A stretch of 64,000 nt of DNA from Tachypleus tridentatus (GCF_004210375.1 NC_134830.1:61747576-61811575); one strand, 5' to 3'; shown: positions 1 to 11,524, counted from the first letter of the stretch. Notes: a model not told the origin generated them from the letters alone. Program-made: numbers and translations.

Positions 1-86
1 GAGTACTTTTTCGCTCTTGCCTTGATAAATTGGCCACATACATAGCAGAATGTGTCTGGAGAATGCTTACAGCTTCTTGATGCCAT
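1..86 (-). CDS. Repetitive CYVCGQF-type family gene, N-terminal exon cut by window edge
   Basis: Reading the minus strand from an ATG at 86-84 gives an open frame to the window edge that begins MASRSCKHSPDTFCYVCGQF and continues with Ile-Lys-Ala-Arg-Ala-Lys-Lys-Tyr. The second copy at 11524 has the same start with a few substitutions (MASISYKHSLDAFCYVCGQF). The Cys-x-x-Cys pair looks like half of a small zinc-binding knuckle. I know this protein type only as a repetitive uncharacterised family in arthropod and cnidarian genomes; its biochemical role is not established. A TATA box and heat-shock array lie directly upstream (86 to 278), so this is a plausible first coding exon. Only about 28 codons are visible, so whether the rest is intact cannot be judged. 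Confidence 0.6.
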   Translation of the reverse strand, partial: MASRSCKHSPDTFCYVCGQFIKARAKKY

Positions 87-164
87 ATCTGATAAAATCA
101 GATATGTCTATGTGTTCACTTAGGCAGCTAGAACTAAACTGAAATGGTAAGTGGTGAGCCCCTC

Positions 165-172
165 TATATATA
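165..172 (-). promoter_or_regulatory. TATA box of the edge copy of the repetitive family
   Basis: TATATATA on the minus strand, about 80 bases upstream of the ATG at 86 and 14 bases downstream of the heat-shock array. The equivalent sequence is kept in the second copy at about 11584-11594. The spacing suits a TATA promoter with a short 5' leader. Confidence 0.5.
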
Positions 173-185
173 TTACTATGGGAAG

Positions 186-278
186 TTCTAGAAAATTCTG
201 AAAGGTTCTAGATAATTATCTTGAGTCCTAGAACATTCTAGAAAATTCTTGAAAGTCTTTGTAAGTTCAAAAAAATTC
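186..278 (-). promoter_or_regulatory. Heat-shock element array, 19 pentamers in register
   Basis: From 186 the sequence runs as alternating TTC and GAA triplets every five bases to 278. Eleven of 19 units are perfect. Positions 231-253 read GAA-TTC-GAA-TTC-GAA with two-base spacers, an uninterrupted five-unit consensus. TTC-GAA-TTC at 186-198 is a second perfect trimer. HSF trimers are known to bind inverted nGAAn repeats of this form. The array sits just upstream of a TATA box and start codon, the arrangement of classical Hsp promoters. The register is preserved in the second copy at 11607-11699. Confidence 0.72.
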
Positions 279-309
279 TCTATCAACTATTCAGCACTGA
301 ATCCACCTG

Positions 310-322
310 GAATGTTCTGAAA
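310..322 (-). promoter_or_regulatory. Distal heat-shock element
   Basis: GAA-TG-TTC-TG-AAA at 310-322 is a two-and-a-half-unit site. The second copy has three perfect units (GAA-TA-TTC-TA-GAA) at 11732-11744, in the same place relative to the proximal array. Confidence 0.4.
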
Positions 323-482
323 AATGGGTATATTTGAAAATTTCTTTACCCAGGTTACAAAAGCAAAATTTGAAGAGAAAAATACGTTTTTTCCACTTAC
401 TTTAGGCATAAGCAATTGGGAAATAACATTTTTCCAAGGAACAAGAAAAAGTAAAAGTTCTGTTACATTGTGTTGTTAGAGT

Positions 483-590
483 GTGGGTTTTCTTATAGCA
501 AAGCCACATCAGACTATGTTCTGAGTCCACTGACTGCAATCGAACCCCTGATTTTAAGGTTGCAAATCCGTACCCTTACCGCGCGGGACA
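483..590 (-). repeat. SINE family B, minus
   Basis: Reverse copy of the family whose best member is at 58330-58456: tail with ATAGCAAAGCCACAT, then a T-arm-like GAACCCCTGATTTT and an ACAAxxCC-type head. Diverged. Confidence 0.65.
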
Positions 591-965
591 TAAATTATTA
601 GAACTCGTTCAATTGTGATACTTGAAGTAACTTCAGGAACCATATGGAAGGAATATAGTTATGATGTACAAATACTTGATGTCTGAAATGAAATAGAATA
701 AAATATCTTATGGTATGGATATAATATTTTACTATTTAATTATGCCTAGTGAATGTCTTGGCCATCTTTACATACAGATCCTAAAGATTCTATGATAATT
801 CGATACATGCCACAGAGTTAGAAATTGATAGCGTTAACGTTACTTATAATAAATGTCTCTGTAAAATTAGGTTTCTTTTTGTGGTGAGTAAAAAATACTT
901 CACACACAAAGCTCAGGAAATGTAAATTACTAATTAGTGATGTCGATAAAACCGACTTGTAGAGA
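591..965. other. AT-rich non-coding, nothing recognised
   Basis: No conserved coding, splice-bounded or RNA-like sequence seen on either strand. Confidence 0.5.
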
Positions 966-1123
966 AATATATATGTAGAAACGGCTCGTTTGGGTTGAGA
1001 AAATATTTTTTACTTAGAGTAGCGAACAATGTTTCGACCTTCTTCGGTCATCGTCGAAACGTTGTTCGCTCCTCTGCGTAAAAAATATTTTCTCAACCCA
1101 AACGAGCTGTTTTTACATATATA
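966..1123. repeat. Fold-back (palindromic) element
   Basis: Two near-perfect arms of about 70 bases. The left arm contains CGGCTCGTTTGGGTTGAGAA and the right arm its complement. The centre reads TTCGACCTTCTTCGGTCATCGTCGAA. The whole block can form one long hairpin. A fragment of one arm recurs at 33074-33105. Confidence 0.8.
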
Positions 1124-2304
1124 AATTACTAATTGTTTTTAATTTCTTATTGTTGAGGGTTACGGACGAAAAACAGAATTTTTTAAAATCATTCAAACCC
1201 AGCTGCGTTTAGTTACACAAGGAATATTTCAGGCCCTGGGTTAGTATCCCGCATAAATATAAATATTATATGACAAGATAATTTAAAATGTATTTTAAAA
1301 AGTGGAATATTCTAAACATAGAGTTAAACAATATAGTATGTAATACTTAAAGATTCAATTTAAGGGAATTAAAATCATAATTTCAGGTAACAAGAGTAAA
1401 ACAAACAAACAATGGTTGAAATGATCGGAAATTAACACTGAAAACTATCAGATACAAAAGTTCATTATTTTAAGAATTTCCATTAATGGCATAAATAGCG
1501 AGAAAAATAATGAAAGGTATGTTTTTAAGAGTCATTAAACGTAACTATTTTAAATCGTTTATAAAATATTTATGTAACATGTATAACAAAATTATAGTGA
1601 TCATATTTAAACGACAATTATATTGAGCAAAAAATTGTCCTGGTGTGAATAAAGATGAAATGTAGTTACAGAAGGATATATTCAAGTGGTTACTTATATA
1701 TTTATGAACAATAAGATAACCAGAAAACGTGGTATCATAAATGACGTTGATAGAAGGTTTTAAAATCAAATAGAACTGTTTAATATTTCTACACTGTTGG
1801 ATCAGAACAAATTTTACTGGCTTGTAACATTCAAATTCTGGGTTTGGTTCCTAAGGCTTGACAGAACATGAATAGCCAGTTTTGTTTAAAAACAATTGGC
1901 GGTGAAAATTCAAAGTTATTAAATGATGTTATGTTTTTTACAACACATTACATATATAGCAAATATGTTAATAATGGTATACCTTTATAACTATCAGTCA
2001 TTACGTTTAAGTTTTTTTCTTGGAAGTGTTATGATGTTTTGGATTTAGAGAAAGAATTAATTACATTAAAATGTGCCACGTGAATCTTGAAAGTCGTGTG
2101 ATGAATGATAGGTATAGTACTACATATTTTGACTTTGAATTTACAATACAACAAGATAGTTATTTACTAACACTTTTATCTATCTCTCCTATTAAAGTGA
2201 TTACTATATATATATTTGGAAAATATTATTGTTACTAATATAGGAGATTCACACGGGTGACAGCACTTTAATTTTGATGTAGGGGAAGAAGGTAAGAATT
2301 TATG
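1124..2304. other. AT-rich non-coding, nothing recognised
   Basis: Very AT-rich with short spurious open frames. No conserved product or structured repeat seen. Confidence 0.5.
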
Positions 2305-2467
2305 TTTGGGATGGGTTACTTCACTTTAATAGCAACTCTGCTAAGAAGTGGACAGATGTTTCGGATGGATTACATCACTTTAATAGCACCTCTGCTAAAA
2401 AGCGAACAGATGTTTCAGATGAGTTACTTCACTTTAATACTAGTTTTGCTAAGAAGTGGACAGATAT
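2305..2467. repeat. 54-bp tandem repeat, three copies
   Basis: Units share ACTTCACTTTAATAGCA and TGCTAAGAAGTGGACAGATG. The TTAC landmarks fall at 2316, 2370 and 2424, an exact 54-bp period. Confidence 0.85.
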
Positions 2468-3227
2468 GAGTATTCGTAAATTTTCTACGTTTGAAATAAA
2501 TCAAAACGGAAAGAGATACCACATGGATAGTAAAATATTAATGAATTAGCAATTTACTTTGGTATAACGTTTCGAAAATTTGAAATAGAAGTGTTATATT
2601 TTCTAGGTACGACAATAACACTAGATATGACTTTGTGTGACTGAACCTTAACAATCATAAATATGTGTGTGTGTATATATATGTGCGGAAATATAGCAAT
2701 GTTTTACGAAATAATCAAATATCAAAAATCATTAGTATTTCACAAGTGAGGATATAATGCCTAAAATAATGTAGAACGAAATATATTATACTCTTTATTC
2801 ATTAAAAAAACTTCAAGTATCAGTTATTAAGGTTAAAAGTTAATGCGAGAAATAATATAGATTGCAATTTATTTAACACCAAATATAAAGCGTCTAAAAT
2901 CTAATTTCTTGAATTATTTCATTTTTTGGAAGAATTGAGTACATTTAAGTCCAATATTAACAATAAAAATGATTCATTCAGAATAATTAATACTAGAATG
3001 GGATCTTATACATTATGATCATTATATAACACCAGTTGCTTTAAAAATTAAGATGATATATTTAGACAGATAAACACATAAATGGAAAAAACGTATTTTG
3101 GTTAAAGGGGTTTACACGTAAGAGTTAATTTAGTCTATAGTAGTTATATTTCGTACAATGTTGACAACAGAAAACTTGCAGGAAATAAGGTAAGAAATGT
3201 ATTTTAGTGTAATGTTTTCTTGATTGT
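2468..3227. other. AT-rich non-coding with a short GT/AT microsatellite
   Basis: Contains a TGTGTGTGTATATATATG tract near 2664-2681. Otherwise nothing recognised. Confidence 0.5.
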
Positions 3228-3473
3228 TTTTTTTTCGAATTTCGTGCAAAGCTACACAAGGGTTATCTGCGCTAGCCGTCCCTAATTTAGTAGTGTAAGA
3301 CTAGAGGGTCGTCAACTCTTGGGCTGTTGTTTTACCAACGAATAGTGCATTGACCGTCACATTATAACGCCCCCACGGTTAAAAGGGCGAACATGTTTGG
3401 TGTAACAGGGATTCGAACCCACTGCCCTCGGCTACGACTCAAGTGTTTTAACCACCTGGCCGTGGCAGGCAGC
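3228..3473 (-). repeat. SINE family A, minus
   Basis: tRNA-derived SINE: the B-box complement GGGATTCGAACCC near 3409 and head complement ACCTGGCCGTGGC at the right end, body and tail to the left. Confidence 0.85.
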
Positions 3474-3627
3474 TTAAGTCTTGAACATTCAGTATTAAGA
3501 TAAAGCAGTGGCTACTATTCATTCTAATGGTTGATAGATTAAAGTTATTTAGAGACACATGTAGTAACTAGAAGTCAATACTAAACTAATGTATGATGAT
3601 TTGTTAAATATATAACAAAACAGGACT

Positions 3628-3896
3628 GTTTGTTTGAATTTTACACAAAGCTATACGAGAGCTATCTGCGCTAGCCGTCCCTAATTTAGCAGTATAAAAG
3701 TAGAAGGAAGGTAACTAGTAACCACCACCCACCGCCAATCCTTAGGCTACTCTTTTAGTAACAAATAGTAGGATTAACCGTCGTATTATAACGCCCTTCA
3801 TGGTTGAAAGAGCGAGCATGTTTGATGTGACGACGATTCGAGTCCGCGACCCTCAGATTGTGAGTCAAGCGCTCTAACGACCTGGCCATGTCAGGT
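3628..3896 (-). repeat. SINE family A, minus, near full length
   Basis: Tail TTTGTTTG at left, body CTATCTGCGCTAGCCGTCCC, head complement ACCTGGCCATGTC at right. Confidence 0.88.
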
Positions 3897-4029
3897 CAAC
3901 AAATTAAGAAGGACGAGCGTAGCCAGTGTATAACTTAGTTGTTTAACAATTTTGGTGAAAGTACATAATTAATTATTTCTGATTCTGTGTTGTATGACCT
4001 CAGGTGGAACAGTGATAAGTCTAAAATTC

Positions 4030-4076
4030 CCCACGGTGGGCACAGCAGACAGCCCTATGTGATTTTGTTACGAAAC
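4030..4076 (+). repeat. SINE family C fragment
   Basis: CACGGTGGGCACAGCAGACAGCCC matches the T-arm and tail junction of family C. Degenerate. Confidence 0.35.
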
Positions 4077-4077
4077 T

Positions 4078-4240
4078 AACAAACTGTGTTGTAAACAAAC
4101 AGAAACTTCTCAACAGTTTTCTCACCATTACTATTATTAAATATTTTCGTTGGAGACAGATAATTCATTGAATAAACTTCACACTAAGTCTCAAGTTATA
4201 CATTCAATCAAAATTATTCTGTTAATTCGCTTCATTTCAT
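4078..4240 (+). repeat. Diverged duplicate, copy 1 (partner 6488-6645)
   Basis: Shares an ordered series of blocks with 6488-6645: ACAAACAGAAA, TTACTAT, TTTTxGTTGGA and AATAAACTT, then TTxTGTTAATT. This is an old duplication of about 160 bp and non-coding. Confidence 0.6.
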
Positions 4241-6017
4241 TTAAACAGAGACTAAAACGAAAGAAGTTCGGTGTTAAAAGTACATCCGTTTGAGAAAGCT
4301 AGCCAAACTACAAATATGTCTGTTTCTTACTACTTTCACTTAAACTGAATTTAACTTCCGTTACTAAGTGAATTAACTTACAAACATTAGAAACGTCGAA
4401 ATTCTTCAGAAATGTTTTTTATTGCCGCAACTTTATAGTTAATCCAATTAAGTTTTGCACCCTGCAATCACATGCTTTAATTAGTTATAGTCTAACGACA
4501 GCTCGAAATGGAATAACATATCTATTATTAAAGTTTCAACAAATGATCTATTGTGTTCCATACAATAGAACCAAGAATATTTTAACGTAGCCTATGGTAT
4601 TGGAAGATAATTGGATTGATGTTAGAAGCAAGACACACCAGAATTGAAAGTCGTTAAGTTACAAGAGACTTACGATCTCTTGGGAACATCTACCATCCAT
4701 CATGAAAATTGTCTCAAACGGTTCCCTTTAGATATTCGCATCAGTCACAAAATAAGCCTTACCTCACTCAAGAAAACACCAATTCTCACGTTTCCTACTT
4801 ATTTACATCATTACTAAGTTAAATGTCGTAAGTGAATGCAATTCAGCATGTCTCACATGAATATTTCATAATCTTAAAGCACTTGAGATACTGTACGGTC
4901 ACAAACGAGAGCATCCAAGTTATCCTGTCTTTAAGATGGTTCTCTACTCTTGTCAGCTGGATAGTAACAAGTTGAACTGTGTGCGTAATGAGCATATCAT
5001 TATTTTTAGGTTTATATTTAACCAAATAAAGAATTAATCTAAAAAATCAAACTACATCGAATATGATATGCCAGGGCTACGAAATTTCATTACTACCGTG
5101 AACCAATCGTGTTATAATGATTATAACATAATTAGTTTTGGATTTGAATTTGGATTTTTCAACTTGAAAGGTCAATTAGGGATACACATGGTCTATTTAA
5201 CTGGTCAGAGAAGAGATGCCAAGTACAGACATAGTCATCTTTAACGTGGAACCATTGACTAGAAGTACAGCAACTAGTCATCAGCACCCGATGCATACAT
5301 GTATATTTTTAACCAAAACTGGTATCAGCTGTTTCTTATAATGCGTTCACAATTGAGACTGCGCCTCGTGTTCGACAACATGTTGTAGGCACGAGCGTTG
5401 GAACTTCTAATCAACAGCCTTGCACACCTAGCTTACGACCTTGCTCGACCTACTTTGAATTTATACAGACACAAGTTATGTTTTTGCTTTATCATATACT
5501 TATATATTCAGATGTTTGCATGGAACGAGGCCTGCGACACCAGTTATATAGACCACTATTAAGAAATGTTTTTATGACATTATTATTGTTAGATTCCTAA
5601 GAATTCATTCTTACATTGTACAAACTGTCTTTGACTAAACGTTTTTGTATATACTAGCAGGTACAGCCAGAAACAAAAGATGTTTCAACACAATTTTCAA
5701 ACGTAATAACTTTGTTTCTACATCAAATTCTATGTTTCATTTTAGCCAGTCTCTCTGTTGCTTTCCTTTGGATAACACATCTTAGCTTAAACCCAATTTT
5801 TAGATGAAGTTTACGAACCTACGAAATGTGTTTATCAATTAATGTACAGTTTCTGTATTTTCTGTTGGATTAATACACTCATTAAATCTTCCTGATAAAT
5901 TACACGACAGAAATGAAAGATTTGAAAATCTAGGTATTTAGGAAGTAAGCTCAAGACTAAAGAAAAGTAATGGTTTATCTGTATTGACTGTTATGTACAG
6001 CTCTCATATTATTAGTT
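4241..6017. other. Non-coding stretch, nothing recognised
   Basis: No credible exon found. 5330-5460 is slightly GC-richer, but both strands are broken by stops. Confidence 0.45.
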
Positions 6018-6288
6018 GCCCGGCAAGGCTAGGTGGTTAGGCCACTCGAGTCGTAATCTGAGGGTCGCGGGTTCGAATCCCCGTCACCCTAAACACGCTC
6101 GCCCTTTCAGCCATGGTGGCGTTATAACGTGACGATTAATTCCACTATTCATTAGTGAAAGAGTAGCCGGTTGACGGTAGGTGGTGATGACTAGCTGCCT
6201 TGCCTTTAGTCTCTTACACTGCTAAATTATGGACGGCCAACCCAAATAGCTTTCGTGTAGCTTTGTGCGAATTTCATAAACAAACAAA
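6018..6288 (+). repeat. SINE family A, plus
   Basis: Head GCCCGGCAAGGCTAGGTGG, B box GGGTTCGAATCCCCG, and tail CATAAACAAACAAA. Full length. Confidence 0.88.
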
Positions 6289-6487
6289 TTAATCTGTAAT
6301 TGAAAACTAGCTCACAACAACTGTTATTTACAACTATCACATTCTTAGAGTCCAACAATAACGATTATTTGGGCAACTAATGCACTATACGTTAGAAACT
6401 AAGTTAGCCTGCTCTTATCATTTCTACGTTATTTATTAGTTGAACGTATAATTTGAGCATGTAGCTTAATGTGGTTGTGCTTAAAAA

Positions 6488-6645
6488 AAACTGTTGTATA
6501 CAAACAGAAATATGTTAAACAGTTTCTCCACTATTACTATAAAACATTTTTTGTTGGAAACAAATAATTCGAGAAATAAACTTTACATAAAGTCTCGTGT
6601 TTCATGTTTGATCAAGGTTATTTTGTTAATTTGCTATACATTACA
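6488..6645 (+). repeat. Diverged duplicate, copy 2 (partner 4078-4240)
   Basis: Block order matches 4078-4240; see that entry. Confidence 0.6.
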
Positions 6646-7024
6646 AATTAATTAAACATCACCTACCCTTATTATTTCTACTTTATTTATTAATTTAGTA
6701 TGTAATTATTACATGCGAAGGCCTACCTAAGTAAACTAGAAAATTAAAATCGAAGATTATTTATGTTACTAGATCTGGTTTGACTAGACATCTGTGTAAG
6801 ATACATTACGTGTAAGTATATCTGGGCTTTGTTTGAATTACTTTTTAAAAGGAACGAGCTCTAACGTGATATTCCTGCGTAGAAACTTTTAGTGTAACTC
6901 TCAAGCTCTAATATTTCGTTCAGATTATAACTGAAATGTTCAGTATACCTCATAACTGTTTACATGCTAAGATGGTAAATACTGTTCGTTTAAGAAAAGA
7001 TAACTATTGATATTAACAGTTATA

Positions 7025-7240
7025 TTTGTTTATCGAGTTTCGCGCAAGAATACACCAAGGCAATCTGCGCTAGACGTCCTAATACTGAAACTGTAGACCA
7101 AAAGAACAAAAATAATCAACACCACACACCACCAAGTTTTGGGCTACTGTTTACTAACAAAGTATGGGATTGACTTTTATTTTATACCGGCTCCAAGGCT
7201 GAAAAAACGAGTTGTGTGGCATAACTACCAGGCCATGAAA
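7025..7240 (-). repeat. SINE family A, minus, very degenerate
   Basis: Body remnant CAATCTGCGCTAGACGTCC and TTTTGGGCTACTGTTTAC, with head complement ACCAGGCCATG. Open frames here are SINE-derived. Confidence 0.6.
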
Positions 7241-8664
7241 TTAATTAACAGCAATACGATACCTCTATTCGAGACTTATGGAATTTTATTTCGTTTCTCG
7301 AAACTTATCTCTGAAAGAAATGAAGTCAAAATTTCTATTATAAAGATGCGCAATTCTATAATTTTCTTTTTTTGTTGTTGTTCAGCGCTTGAAATATTGA
7401 ACATAAAAACAGAAAAAATAAGCATTGTTTTAGATATCGATTCCTTTTCTATCAGGAAAGTTCCGTGTGTAAGGAACATTAAATGTCTTTAAGCGCATAT
7501 TTCTCCAAATTCTTGTTCTTTCAAGCTCTAAAAGGACAGAACAACTCAATATAAACGACACTAAACTTTAGCTTGATTCCTGAAGTTTGAAGAATTGTGA
7601 GATAAATATCATACGGGCACTTTTAACTTAAGGTCGAACATTTCTACGTCCACGTTTATGACACTTTGACAGTACATAAGTGCAGAGACTTTTTTCAGTT
7701 ACTATGCTGTGATCGAGTTTGACTCAAAACGATATTAAAAATATATAATTATGACCGAGACTGTTTACCAAACCCAATATCGAATAAACACAGTAAACTC
7801 ACCCTGAAAATACAAGTTAAGGTATTATTTTCATAAATTATTCAACACCTGACCTATACTTAACCTTATTTAACCTAAGTGGTAGTCCATAATAAGAACA
7901 TCAATCAATAACGTTCTCTGTTAAATTTATTTTAACTTCAAACTAAAATACTGTAGTTATGTAGTAACGAAAACTCAGAAGCGTGTAAACAAAGTGATGT
8001 ACTATTGAATTATTTTAGTGGGTTTGACCTTAAGCTAGAATGTTGTAACAATGCAGTAATACAAAATAAAAAAAATAAAAAAGTACTTTAATGAACCGAC
8101 GAATTATGAAATTATTCTGCTGGTTTTTAATAAAAATGCGATATTCGACATAAGCTTAATATCAGCTTCTAATTAAAAATTTCTCATTTCTATGACTGCG
8201 CTGTGACATGTCATAGACAGTATTTCAAGTAATGTGTGAGCTAATATGCTTTATTTGACAATGTGTAGTTATACAATACGAAACTGAAAGTGCTTTTGCC
8301 AGAAAGGTAGAAAGCTGTTTATTGGTGACATTTCATGTCATATCTTCAAAGTAATTTCTTAAAGGACTCAAATCAAAATACCTCCTGAAATTATATATAT
8401 ATATATATACGTTCTATATATTTCTGTTTTCTTTTCAATCAACATCTCAGATATCAAGCATAATAAGAGAAAAACAACAATTGCTTCAGAGAATGCATTC
8501 GTCTCTGAAGGGGAAATTTTACAGAATCGGATATTGTGATTTACCTGTCTCTAAATATCTAAATTGTCAAGTTTTAAGCAAACAAGACAATACAATAACA
8601 ACGTAACTAAACTTTAGCTGCATTCCTGAAGCTTAGAAAAGAAAATATTACTTTCTTTGTTATT
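7241..8664. other. AT-rich non-coding with a (TA)n tract
   Basis: (TA)n at about 8393-8410. ACTAAACTTTAGCTxxATTCCTGAAG occurs at about 7560 and again at about 8609, hinting at an older local duplication. No gene recognised. Confidence 0.45.
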
Positions 8665-8945
8665 TCTCTTTTAATTTCTTGCTTTGTTTTCTTTCATTTT
8701 TAGCAAAAAATGGTGATTTTTTTCCCATTCATTTGATTGACTTGAATATGTTGAATTGCTTATCGTGTTTTAAGGAAGAATTATACATTAGTATATTTCA
8801 TGTCATAGCGGAACATTGTATTCGAGTTACATCTGAATAATTTATCCTATTGTTGTATGCTAAACGTACGTAATCTTAAATTTATGGCTTAAACATATCT
8901 TGAGTTTCGGTAAAGTTTCTCACAAATGCATGAGACGAAATTTTT
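8665..8945 (+). repeat. Diverged segmental duplicate, copy 1 (partner 13271-13545)
   Basis: Aligns in order with 13271-13545: TTAATTTxTTGCTT, TTCATTTxATTxGACTxxxxTATGTTGAAT-like blocks, GTCATAGCxGAAC, TTTATGGCTT. Non-coding and about 4.6 kb apart. Confidence 0.6.
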
Positions 8946-9338
8946 TAAATTTTTTTTATACCAAAGAGACTTTCTCAAATAAACTTGTTTAAAGCTCCAT
9001 TGGCGAACATTTCTTACCAGTCCGACTCATATTTCAGATCTGCTTCTTTTTTCGCTTTATTGTATTTAAGTTGAATAAGATATATGAAAACCATGAGTGC
9101 CCCGGGCGCTGACCTAAACTACCGTCATGAATCATCTTTTTCTCTACATTTGTCTTATCTGAAGCAAGAATATTTGATGGTACTCATAACTGTTAGTTTT
9201 TACTCTACCATAATCAATATAAAACACATTTTAATTTATATTTTAATTTTTTTTTATTTTTGTTATAGTTACATAAAAATTATTCTAGCTTCTGAAAACG
9301 CAAACGTAATATAATATCAAAACTTCATTACCAAGAGG
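8946..9338. other. AT-rich non-coding, nothing recognised
   Basis: A 76-codon open frame from 9084 has no recognisable motif and low-complexity AT codons. I do not call it. Confidence 0.45.
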
Positions 9339-9618
9339 GCCCGGCATGGCCAGGTGGTTCAGTAACTCGAATCGTAATCTGAGTGAGGGTCGGGTGTTCG
9401 AATGCTCGTCGTGTCAAACGTACTTGACCCTTTAAGCCGTGGGGACGTTATAATGTTTCAGTCAATCCTACTATTCGTTGGTAAAAGAGTAACCCAAGAG
9501 TTAACAGTAGGTGGTGATGATTAGCTGCCTTCCCTCTAGACTTACACTGCTAAATTAGGGACGGCTAGCGCAAATAGCGCTCGTGTAGCTTTGCGCGAAA
9601 TTCGAAACAAACAAACAA
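9339..9618 (+). repeat. SINE family A, plus, full length
   Basis: Head GGCCCGGCATGGCCAGGTGG through tail CGAAACAAACAAACAA. Confidence 0.9.
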
Positions 9619-10446
9619 TCATTGCCAAGAGAGAAAACTTGAATTCTGATAACTGTCTTTACTAAAGAATACAGTAACATTCTCACTCGAAAATTTGTTG
9701 ATATTCTATTAAAAACTAGCTGGAGTACCTGTCCAGTGGACGGAAGTTATGGAAATTTATGATTAATAGAAGAATACCTTAGAAAGTTGCTTTCTTTAAA
9801 TGCAATTATAATAAAAAAACAAAAAAAACGCTCACAACAACTTCAAAACACAAAATGTGAAACTGAATATTTGTGTGTATATCTCGACGAATCCAATGAA
9901 CCTCCATATCAAATATAGTGAAGGTTCATCCGCAGGAGGTGAAGCAGTGGGAAAAAAACACCCATAAATACCGCAAAACGAAAATCTGTAGATATGCCCG
10001 TATAGATGTAATAAACCTCCATAACGATTTTGGTGGAGAAACATCCATATCCTGCGAAGTAGTTCCACTGACATACAACAGATGGTACTATTATATTTAT
10101 GTAGATCTAAAAAAATTTTGATCTTTCACTAAAAATAATAAATTTTTAATAATGTTAAAAAATTATAGCTATTATTGTTTAACATACTTGATAACACTAT
10201 GTAATACAAATTTTGTTCCTGGATAGTATGTGTAATTTCTTAATTGCTTATGTTGTAAAAGTACAGAAAATGGCCATTATTCCCTTCAAACTTTGCTTTT
10301 GTGACATGGATAATGAAATTTAGATATTAACCTATTTTCTTTGTAAAAACGGACAAATTTGAACATTTTCATTCACATAAGGTCTGAATAAAACAACATA
10401 TGAATCAAGATTTACATGTATTTACACTAAAGTTATACAAAAATGT
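9619..10446. other. Non-coding, nothing recognised
   Basis: Overlapping open frames on both strands at 9832-10121 have no family resemblance I can name. Confidence 0.45.
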
Positions 10447-11524
10447 TTAGAAGTGAGTTGTTTTTCGAAATTTGCAACTGTAATGTAAATCACTTTCACG
10501 TACCAGCCCCCAAATATAGTATCTCGTCATGTTTCGTTATACGTTCCATGGTAGTGGCGTTCAAAATCCAGTATATCTTTGTGGAAGCGTTCGCCTTGCT
10601 CCTCTGAGTATGCTCCCATTTTCTCTTTGAATTTATCAAGATGAGCGTCAAGGATATGGACTTTCAGGGACATCCTGCAGCCCATTTTGCCGTAGTTCTT
10701 CACCAGAGCCTCAACCAGTTCCACATAATTTTCGGCCTTGTGATTGCCCAATAAGCCCCGAACCACTGCGACAAAACTGCCCCAAGCTTTTTCCATTCCG
10801 ACTGAGCTTCTTGGGAAATTTTGTGCACTCCAGAATTGTTTTTTATTTGTGGTACAACCAAGACACCAGCTTTGACCTTTGCCTCAGACAGCTTGGGGAA
10901 GAAGTCTCGAAGGTACTTGAAGTCTGCAGACTCATTATCAAGAGCTGTGGCAAATTGTTTCATAAGACACAATTTTATTTGTAATGATGGGAACAACACC
11001 TTTTGGATGTCCACTAGTGACTCACACTTGACATTGTGTCTCCCCACAGATAACTCGGTCCGTTGTGGCCAGTGGTTCCTGTTGTAGTGCACTGCGGTGT
11101 TTCTGTTGTTCCATTGGTAAAAATAACAGAAAACTTAGTAAAGCCTCCTTGAAGACCCATCAAGAATGCCACCATTCTGAAGTCTCCAATAACCTCCCAG
11201 CCATACTGTTGTATTCCTTATTGAGGTGCACCGAAAAATATTTAAATTTTAAAAGGTCTAAAATTTGTATAATATAAAATCTTACTATTAAAGCAAGAAA
11301 AAATTGTGCGTCTTACCTTCTAGAGGTTTTTTGCAGTGCTCGTAGGTAAAATGAGATGCCCAGGGTTTGTCTTGATCTCCGACAGGTATGTCGAAATATA
11401 CCTTTTAGGCTTCACACATTTTAGCAGAAGCTGTCACAGAGTGCCTTTTTGCTCTTGTCCTGATAAATTGGCCACATACATAGCAGAATGCATCTAGAGA
11501 ATGCTTGTAGCTTATTGATGCCAT
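10447..11524 (-). pseudogene. Repetitive CYVCGQF-type family pseudogene
   Basis: Minus strand. Exon 1 (11524-11317) starts MASISYKHSLDAFCYVCGQF, later has Asp-Gln-Asp-Lys-Pro-Trp-Ala and Cys-Glu-His-Cys-Lys, and ends at a GTAAG donor. An in-frame TAA follows Lys-Met-Cys-Glu-Ala. The body resumes near 11215 with a Trp-Glu-Val-Ile-Gly-Asp-Phe-Arg stretch and FLMGLQGGFTKF. Frameshifts then lead to IKLCLMKQF, WGSFVAVVRGLLGNHKAENY, LDKFKEKMGAYSEEQGERFH and, after another shift, YIWGLVRESD before TAA at 10449-10447. Motif order fits the uncharacterised family I recall. The central segment, present at 33.0-33.7 kb, is missing between 11316 and 11215. The family's function is unknown to me; spread in multiple copies with a promoter suggests mobility. 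Stop plus several frameshifts make this copy dead. Confidence 0.75.

Larger units (their letters stand above)
87..466 (-). repeat. Duplicated upstream region of the repetitive gene family
   Basis: This 380-base block aligns along its whole length with 11525-11891. Homology stops at TGTTACA (about 461-466 and 11886-11891). The gene family therefore spread as a unit that includes its promoter. Only the core promoter elements, listed separately, are recognisable inside it. Confidence 0.75.

Noticed and set aside
7139-7492. 117-codon plus-strand frame
   Set aside because: First third is a degenerate SINE; the rest is AT-rich with no motif.
9832-10121. Overlapping frames on both strands
   Set aside because: No recognisable motif, splice support or homologous copy in the window.
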